10,274 bases of DNA, taken from assembly GCA_003488105.1 (NCBI GenBank), contig DNMS01000143.1, positions 4,603-14,876 on the forward strand, read 5' to 3'. The DNA is from Rhodospirillaceae bacterium (GTDB lineage: Bacteria > Pseudomonadota > Alphaproteobacteria > Rhodospirillales_A > Casp-alpha2). The translations under genes and the position numbers were made by a program. Of this stretch, positions 6,667 to 10,274 are shown piece by piece; within the stretch, counting starts at the first letter, position 1, and each line of letters opens with the position of its first letter. The notes under the pieces are model-generated. The model made no database searches, was not told where the DNA came from, and saw only the letters and a list, made by a program, of their open reading frames with translations.

Positions 6667-6684
6667 CGGTTTCCCCCAGGTAAA

Positions 6685-6731
6685 CGCGTTGCAACGCGGC
6701 AAAATACCGCGTCCATTGCTGCGCCGCAATG
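6685..6731. promoter_or_regulatory. Nested palindromes in the phaR / phasin-like divergent promoter (candidate PhaR operators)
   Basis: Three inverted repeats overlap here. CGCGTTGCAACGCG (6685-6698) is a perfect 14-bp palindrome. ACGCGG-N7-CCGCGT (6694-6712) shares its right arm. CATTGC-N6-GCAATG (6714-6731) is a 6-6-6 repeat whose inner part reads CTGC-GCC-GCAA (6719-6729), close to the CTGC-N3/4-GCAG site reported for Paracoccus PhaR. A minus-strand promoter fits: TTGCGG (6729-6724), 17 bp, TATTTT (6706-6701). The right repeat would cover its -35 and the 14-bp palindrome its start site near 6694, as expected for autorepression. Assignment to PhaR is inference. Confidence 0.55.
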
Positions 6732-6735
6732 AAAG

Positions 6736-6765
6736 TTTCCCCGACCCCGGGGCCGACGGTATAGT
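6736..6765 (+). promoter_or_regulatory. Candidate promoter of the phasin-like/phaC genes
   Basis: TATAGT (6760-6765) matches 5 of 6 bases of the -10 consensus. TTTCCC (6736-6741) with an 18-bp spacer is only a poor -35. Transcription would begin near 6772, 43 bp before the start codon at 6815. The CATTGC/GCAATG palindrome would be centred near -49, where an activator or repressor could act. Confidence 0.35.
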
Positions 6766-6814
6766 GAGCCCACCGGACGCCCCCAGCAACACGCGCGGAG
6801 ACAAGGAAGCCGCC

Positions 6815-7261
6815 ATGGCCGATCAACCGGACCTGGACCAACTGGCGAAACAGTACCTGGACCTGTGGCAGGACCACATGCAGTCCATGGCCGCCGACCC
6901 CAAGGTCACGGAAACCATGTCGCAGATGACGCAGATGATGACCGGCTCGGCAACGGCCTTCGCGGCCCTGGCGCAGCAGGCGATCAACGCCGGCAAGCAA
7001 CCCCCCACCCCTACGACATCCGGCCCCAGCACGGAACCTTCGACCCATGACCCATCAGACGACGGACGCGGTGCCGCCGCCCCGGCCCCCGGCGGTCCCG
7101 GGACCCCGGCCCCTGGCGCTGCACATGGCGGTGCAGACCTCGACATGGCTGAGCTCGCTCGCCGCCTTGACGGCATCGAACGGCGGCTTGCCGCCCTTGA
7201 GTCCGGAACTGGCGACGCGCGCAAGGGACCTGGAAAAGGCCCTTCAAAACGTTCCGCCTGA
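6815..7261 (+). CDS. Small PhaE/phasin-like PHA-associated protein, overlapping phaC
   Basis: This 148-residue protein starts at ATG 6815 (AAGGAAG about 6 nt upstream). The frame is open further upstream, but the family-like part begins MADQPDLDQLAKQYLDLWQD. An amphipathic, Met/Gln-rich helical N-terminus (1-60) is followed by a disordered Pro/Thr/Ser/Gly/Ala linker (62-106) and a short predicted coiled coil (109-130: MAELARRLDGIERRLAALES), then a basic tail KGPGKGPSKRSA. Heptad-rich helix, disordered linker and C-terminal coiled coil, next to phaC, recall PhaE subunits of class III PHA synthases and phasin-like accessory proteins, but it is much shorter than PhaE (about 360 residues). I cannot prove homology by eye. 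Its last 71 codons overlap phaC in another reading frame, and the coiled coil is encoded inside that overlap. It is the first gene of the plus-strand PHA operon, divergent from phaR. Likely role: stabilising or activating PhaC at the granule. Confidence 0.7.
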   Translation: MADQPDLDQLAKQYLDLWQDHMQSMAADPKVTETMSQMTQMMTGSATAFAALAQQAINAGKQPPTPTTSGPSTEPSTHDPSDDGRGAAAPAPGGPGTPAPGAAHGGADLDMAELARRLDGIERRLAALESGTGDARKGPGKGPSKRSA

Positions 7262-8321
7262 GGCCTTCTACAAAGCCGTCACGGAAGAGGCGCGCCAGCG
7301 CCTGGACCAATTCACCCGGGGCGTGCGCAAGTACCGCACGGCCCCCCGCACGGCCCGCCCGGCCGAACCGCCGGTGATCTGGCATGAGGGCTCGACCCGC
7401 CTGCTCGATTACGGCGCCGTGCCAGAGGCGTCAAACCCCGAAGGCCCCGTGGTCCTGGTCATTCCGTCCCTGGTCAACCGCTTCTGGGTTCTCGATCTGG
7501 ACCATGACCAAAGCCTCCTGCGGTCATTGGCGACACGGGGGTTGCGCCCCCTGGTCATCGATTGGGACGCCCCCGAAGGCGCGGAAACGGCCTTTACCCT
7601 CACCGATTACATCACCGGGCGGCTCGCCCGCGCGCTCGATGTCGCCGTCGCCCTCAACGGCGGGCCGGTGGCCCTGGCCGGATACTGCATGGGCGGGCTG
7701 CTGGCCCTGGCCCTGGCCCAATTGCGCCCCAAGCACGTCGGCGCCCTGGTGACGCTGGCCACGCCCTGGGATTTTCACGTCGCCCAGGGCGATCTGGTGC
7801 GCGTGCTCGCGGGCATGATGCCCCGGCTGGAGGACACGGTGGCCAAAGCCGGCGTGCTGCCCGTCGACATGATGCAGGCCATGTTCGCGGGCCTGGATCC
7901 CTACATGACCCCCGCCAAGTTCCGCCGCTTCGCCGAGATGCCCCCGGACACCCAGGCCGCCAGGCGCTTCGTGCAGTTGGAGGACTGGCTCAACGACGGC
8001 ATCGTTCTGGCCGGGCCGGTGGCGCTCGAATGCTTTCGTGACTGGCACTTGCGCAACACGCCGCCCCGGGGCGAATGGATCGTCGGCGGCGACGTCATCC
8101 GCCCGGACCGGGTCTCCTGCCCCGCCCTGGTCGTGGTCCCGGAAAAGGACCATCTCGTGCCGCCGGGATCGAGCCACGCCTTGGCGTCCGGCCTGCCCGA
8201 CGCCAGGGTGCTGCCGATCAACGCCGGACATATCGGCCTGGTCACCGGCAGCAGCGCGCATGAAATGCTGTTTACACCGCTGTCGGACTGGCTTTTATCC
8301 GCCTCCACGCCCACATCTTGA
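7047..8321 (+). CDS. phaC: Short poly(3-hydroxyalkanoate) synthase family protein
   Basis: This alpha/beta-hydrolase polymerises (R)-3-hydroxyacyl-CoA into PHA. The nucleophile is C214 in AGYCMGG (211-217), the cysteine lipase box of PHA synthases; D368 in VPEKDHLVPP and H395 in NAGHIGLV complete the triad. Other signatures are EGSTRLLDYG (114-123), PSLVNRFWVLDLDHDQSLLRSL (140-161, quoted in part: NRFWVLDL), LVIDWDAP (169-176), LATPWDFH (237-244) and EDWLNDGI (312-319). At 424 residues it is far shorter than class I enzymes (about 590) and nearer to class III PhaC (about 355), but with a longer N-terminus. ATG 7047 gives an overlap of 215 bp with the preceding gene. Codons from 7047 on already show strong third-position G/C, which supports this start; ATG 7125 or GTG 7323 are alternatives. 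No clear Shine-Dalgarno exists, so translation may be coupled to the preceding gene. The role could also be accessory if another full-length PhaC exists in the genome. Confidence 0.85.
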   Translation: MTHQTTDAVPPPRPPAVPGPRPLALHMAVQTSTWLSSLAALTASNGGLPPLSPELATRARDLEKALQNVPPEAFYKAVTEEARQRLDQFTRGVRKYRTAPRTARPAEPPVIWHEGSTRLLDYGAVPEASNPEGPVVLVIPSLVNRFWVLDLDHDQSLLRSLATRGLRPLVIDWDAPEGAETAFTLTDYITGRLARALDVAVALNGGPVALAGYCMGGLLALALAQLRPKHVGALVTLATPWDFHVAQGDLVRVLAGMMPRLEDTVAKAGVLPVDMMQAMFAGLDPYMTPAKFRRFAEMPPDTQAARRFVQLEDWLNDGIVLAGPVALECFRDWHLRNTPPRGEWIVGGDVIRPDRVSCPALVVVPEKDHLVPPGSSHALASGLPDARVLPINAGHIGLVTGSSAHEMLFTPLSDWLLSASTPTS

Positions 8322-8331
8322 CCTGCGTCAA
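8318..8331. promoter_or_regulatory. Perfect FNR/FixK-type box over the phaC stop codon
   Basis: TTGAC-CTGC-GTCAA matches the alphaproteobacterial FNR/FixK consensus TTGAY-N4-RTCAA at every fixed position, and one more pair on each side (C/G, 8317 and 8332) extends the repeat. The phaC TGA (8319-8321) lies within it. Its centre (8324.5) is about 61.5 bp before the transcription start predicted from TATAAC (8374-8379), the usual class I activator position. This suggests that phaA is switched on when oxygen is low. Confidence 0.6.
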
Positions 8332-8350
8332 GGTGGCCCAGGGATCATCC

Positions 8351-8379
8351 TTGTATCCATCAGGGATGCGCCATATAAC
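8351..8379 (+). promoter_or_regulatory. Candidate phaA promoter
   Basis: TATAAC (8374-8379) matches 5 of 6 bases of the -10 consensus. TTGTAT (8351-8356), 17 bp upstream, keeps only the TTG of the -35. A weak -35 with a good -10 is expected where an activator helps, and an FNR/FixK box sits about 61 bp upstream of the likely start (near 8386). The phaA leader would then be about 150 nt. Confidence 0.45.
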
Positions 8380-8394
8380 CGACAGAGGGACGAA

Positions 8395-8411
8395 GGCCGT
8401 CTAAAACGGCC
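8395..8411 (+). repeat. Hairpin at the start of the predicted phaA leader
   Basis: GGCCGT-CTAAA-ACGGCC is a perfect 6-bp stem with a 5-nt loop, beginning about 9 nt after the predicted transcription start. No T-run follows. It may stabilise the 5' end of the mRNA or be part of a leader structure with the next hairpin. Confidence 0.4.
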
Positions 8412-8444
8412 ACGCAAGGCAAACATCCAAACGGTTTCAATTCA

Positions 8445-8470
8445 GCGCGGCACCGCGAAGCCGCGTTTTT
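8445..8470 (+). terminator. Intrinsic-terminator-like hairpin in the phaC-phaA gap
   Basis: CGCGGC (8446-8451) and GCCGCG (8460-8465) form a 6-bp GC stem with an 8-nt loop, followed directly by TTTTT (8466-8470). It would end phaC transcripts about 125 nt after the phaC stop. If phaA transcription begins near 8386, it also sits in the phaA leader and could attenuate it. CCGCG (8461-8465) can pair instead with CGCGG (8481-8485), giving an alternative fold. Confidence 0.5.
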
Positions 8471-8534
8471 GCAGCCGCCTCGCGGGGCCACGGTCCATGC
8501 TTGGGGGATGTATTCATGTTGAGGAGAGAGAACA

Positions 8535-9710
8535 ATGTCTGAAGTCGTAATCGCCAGCGCCGCACGCACCGCCATCGGCGCCTTCAACGGTGGCCTCAGT
8601 TCCGTCCCCGCCCATTACCTGGGCGAAGTCGCCATCCGCGCCGCGCTTGAGCGCGCCGGCGTCGCGCCCGAGGACGTCAACGAAGTCATCATGGGCCAGA
8701 TTCTGCAGGCCGGCGCCGGCCAGAACCCGGCCCGCCAGGCCGCCGTCAACGCCGGCATCCCGGTGGAAGCCACGGCCTACGGTATCAATCAGCTGTGCGG
8801 CTCGGGCCTGCGCACCGTGGCGCTCGGCTTCCAGGCCATCAAGCTTGGCGATGCCGACGTGATCGTCGCCGGCGGCCAGGAAAGCATGAGCCAGGCCCCC
8901 CATGTGATGAACATGCGGAACGGCACCAAGATGGGGTCGGCCGAAATGATCGACAGCATGATCAAGGACGGCCTGACCGACGCCTTCCACGGCTACCACA
9001 TGGGCACCACGGCGGAAAACGTGGCCCAGCGCTGGCAGCTGACGCGTGATGAACAGGACGCCTTCGCCCTGTCGTCGCAGCAGAAGGCCGCCGCCGCCAT
9101 GGAAGCCGGCAGATTCAAGGACGAGATCTGCCCCGTCACCATCAAATCCCGCAAGGGCGAGACGGTGGTCGATACGGACGAACATCCCAAGCCGGGCACC
9201 ACGGCCGAAGCACTGGCCGGCATGCGCACCGCCTTCGACAAGGAAGGCACGGTGACCGCCGGCAACGCGTCCGGCATCAACGACGGTGCCGCCGCGACCG
9301 TCCTGATGACCCTGAAAAACGCCGAAAAGCGCGGCATCACGCCGCTGGCCCGCATCGTTTCCTGGGCCACCGCCGGCGTCGATCCCGCCGTCATGGGCAC
9401 GGGCCCGATCCCGGCCTCCAAGGCCGCCCTGGCAAAGGCCGGCTGGTCGATCGGCGACCTGGACCTGATCGAAGCCAACGAAGCCTTCGCCGCCCAGGCC
9501 TGCGCCGTCAACAAAGACCTGGGATGGGATACCGCCAAGGTCAACGTCAACGGCGGCGCCATTGCGCTGGGCCACCCGGTGGGGGCTTCCGGCACGCGGG
9601 TGCTGACCACGCTGCTGTACGAAATGCAAAAACGCGACGCCAAGAAGGGCTTGGCCACTTTGTGCATCGGCGGTGGCATGGGCATCGCCATGTGCGTCGA
9701 ACGCGACTAA
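8535..9710 (+). CDS. phaA: Acetyl-CoA acetyltransferase (beta-ketothiolase) PhaA
   Basis: PhaA condenses two acetyl-CoA to acetoacetyl-CoA, the first step of polyhydroxybutyrate synthesis, in the cytoplasm. The 391 residues align in length with Zoogloea PhaA. The acyl-accepting C88 is in NQLCGSGLR (85-93), H347 in [16 protein letters not shown] (340-355) and the base C377 in [11 protein letters not shown] (376-386); GxNAFA-like NEAFAAQ is at 315-321. The N-terminus [17 protein letters not shown] is the standard one. GAGGAGAGAG about 6-10 nt before ATG 8535 is a strong Shine-Dalgarno. It follows phaC after 213 bp, which holds an FNR/FixK box, a promoter-like pair and two hairpins, so it appears to have its own control. 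phaB follows after 77 bp with a terminator-like hairpin between. Confidence 0.98.
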   Translation: MSEVVIASAARTAIGAFNGGLSSVPAHYLGEVAIRAALERAGVAPEDVNEVIMGQILQAGAGQNPARQAAVNAGIPVEATAYGINQLCGSGLRTVALGFQAIKLGDADVIVAGGQESMSQAPHVMNMRNGTKMGSAEMIDSMIKDGLTDAFHGYHMGTTAENVAQRWQLTRDEQDAFALSSQQKAAAAMEAGRFKDEICPVTIKSRKGETVVDTDEHPKPGTTAEALAGMRTAFDKEGTVTAGNASGINDGAAATVLMTLKNAEKRGITPLARIVSWATAGVDPAVMGTGPIPASKAALAKAGWSIGDLDLIEANEAFAAQACAVNKDLGWDTAKVNVNGGAIALGHPVGASGTRVLTTLLYEMQKRDAKKGLATLCIGGGMGIAMCVERD

Positions 9711-9725
9711 CACGCAGAAAATAAC

Positions 9726-9761
9726 GGGGCGCCGATCGGCAGGGGAGGCGGCGCCCCTTTT
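9726..9761 (+). terminator. Terminator-like hairpin between phaA and phaB
   Basis: GGGGCGCC (9726-9733) and GGCGCCCC (9750-9757) form a perfect 8-bp GC stem around a 16-nt loop, followed directly by TTTT (9758-9761). It begins 15 nt after the phaA stop and ends 26 nt before the phaB start. Since phaB has no evident promoter in the remaining 26 nt, partial read-through (lower phaB than phaA) or 3'-end protection of phaA mRNA is more likely than full termination. The arms contain the self-complementary GCCGATCGGC (9731-9740), a competing fold. Confidence 0.65.
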
Positions 9762-9787
9762 CGCCATAAAGTTCAAGGGAGAGTGAC

Positions 9788-10274
9788 ATGGGACGCGTCG
9801 CATTGGTTACCGGGGGCACCCGCGGGATCGGCAAGGCAATCAGCGTTGCCCTGAAGGATGCCGGATACACCGTCGCCGCCAATTACGCCGGCAATGACGA
9901 GGCCGCCGCCAAGTTCAAGGACGAAACGGGCATTCCCGTCTACAAGTTCGACGTCGGCGACTTCGACGCCGTCGCCGCTGCCCTGACCCAGATCAAAGCC
10001 GACTTGGGTGCCGTGGAAGTGCTGGTCAACAACGCCGGCATCACCCGCGACGTGCCGCTGCACAAGATGAGCAAAGAACAGTGGGACGCGGTGATCAACA
10101 CCAACCTGTCCGGCCTGTTCAACCTCACGCGCAACGTCATTGACGACATGCGGGGTGCGGGCTTCGGGCGGATCGTGTCGATCAGCTCGATCAACGGTCA
10201 GAAGGGACAATTCGGGCAAACCAACTATGCCGCCGCCAAGGCCGGCGACCTGGGCTTCACCAAGGCCCTGGCCC
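9788..10274 (+). CDS. phaB: Acetoacetyl-CoA reductase PhaB (partial, cut by the right edge)
   Basis: PhaB is an NADPH-dependent short-chain dehydrogenase reducing acetoacetyl-CoA to (R)-3-hydroxybutyryl-CoA, the monomer for PhaC. From ATG 9788 (GGGAGAG about 5 nt upstream) 162 codons are open to the window end; the full protein should be about 240 residues, so about two thirds is present. The Rossmann motif TGGTRGIG is at 8-15, NNAG at 81-84, and the active-site residues are N106 (INTNLSG), S134 (SISSINGQ), Y147 and K151 (YAAAK). INGQKGQFGQTNY (135-147) is the specific signature of PhaB, distinguishing it from the fatty-acid enzyme FabG. It is the last PHA gene visible, downstream of phaA. 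Confidence 0.97.
   Translation, partial: MGRVALVTGGTRGIGKAISVALKDAGYTVAANYAGNDEAAAKFKDETGIPVYKFDVGDFDAVAAALTQIKADLGAVEVLVNNAGITRDVPLHKMSKEQWDAVINTNLSGLFNLTRNVIDDMRGAGFGRIVSISSINGQKGQFGQTNYAAAKAGDLGFTKALA

Noticed and set aside
6611..6814. 68-codon upstream extension of the phasin-like protein
   Set aside because: Its first part is antisense to phaR coding sequence, and the Shine-Dalgarno match is at 6815.
6667..6816. 50-codon upstream extension of PhaR
   Set aside because: It crosses the divergent promoter region. The PhaR N-terminus starts at MAEKK with a GGGGGA ribosome site.
8498..8550. 17-codon frame overlapping the phaA start
   Set aside because: It has no Shine-Dalgarno sequence and no codon signature; its 3' part is made of the phaA ribosome site itself.
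8514..9803. Open frame of 429 codons on the minus strand
   Set aside because: It is a shadow of phaA, caused by strong third-position G/C bias.

Overview
The window is GC-rich, dense chromosomal DNA, apparently from an alphaproteobacterium. The PhaR/PhaC/PhaA/PhaB set, the ZntB-type CorA protein, the SUMF1-family lipobox-free secreted protein and the strong G/C bias at third codon positions all fit Rhodospirillales or relatives, but no rRNA or other phylogenetic marker is present, so this placement is inference. I see no mobile element, tRNA, rRNA or CRISPR array, and no gene-free stretch longer than 300 bases.

Layout. (1) 1-1147, minus strand: a two-gene molybdenum hydroxylase operon of the isoquinoline 1-oxidoreductase/aldehyde dehydrogenase type. 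The [2Fe-2S] subunit comes first, then the Tat-exported molybdopterin subunit, which runs off the left edge. (2) 1322-4116: 7-deazaguanine/queuosine genes. queE and queC are on the minus strand, and queG diverges from queC on the plus strand. Between queE and queC lies a 37-codon membrane-peptide gene on the plus strand (2114-2227). It has a strong ribosome binding site, an AT-rich promoter-like region and a CRP-type palindrome upstream. (3) 4107-5090, minus: a ZntB-type CorA transporter whose end overlaps the end of queG by 10 bp. (4) 5208-6044, plus: a secreted SUMF1/formylglycine-generating-enzyme-fold protein without the catalytic cysteines. (5) 6055-10274: a polyhydroxyalkanoate (PHA) locus. 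phaR (minus) diverges from a small PhaE/phasin-like gene, a short PHA synthase (phaC), phaA and phaB (cut by the right edge).

How the PHA genes work together: PhaA condenses two acetyl-CoA, PhaB reduces acetoacetyl-CoA to (R)-3-hydroxybutyryl-CoA, PhaC polymerises it, and PhaR senses granules and represses PHA genes. The sequence suggests layered control: nested palindromes between phaR and the phasin-like gene; a perfect FNR/FixK box over the phaC stop codon, about 61 bp before a predicted phaA start site; a hairpin plus T-run in the phaA leader; and a strong terminator-like hairpin between phaA and phaB.

Most worth a second look: the unlisted 37-aa membrane peptide, whose stop codon shares the palindrome CTAG with the stop of queC; the roughly 215-bp out-of-frame overlap of the phasin-like gene with phaC; and the FNR/FixK box upstream of phaA.
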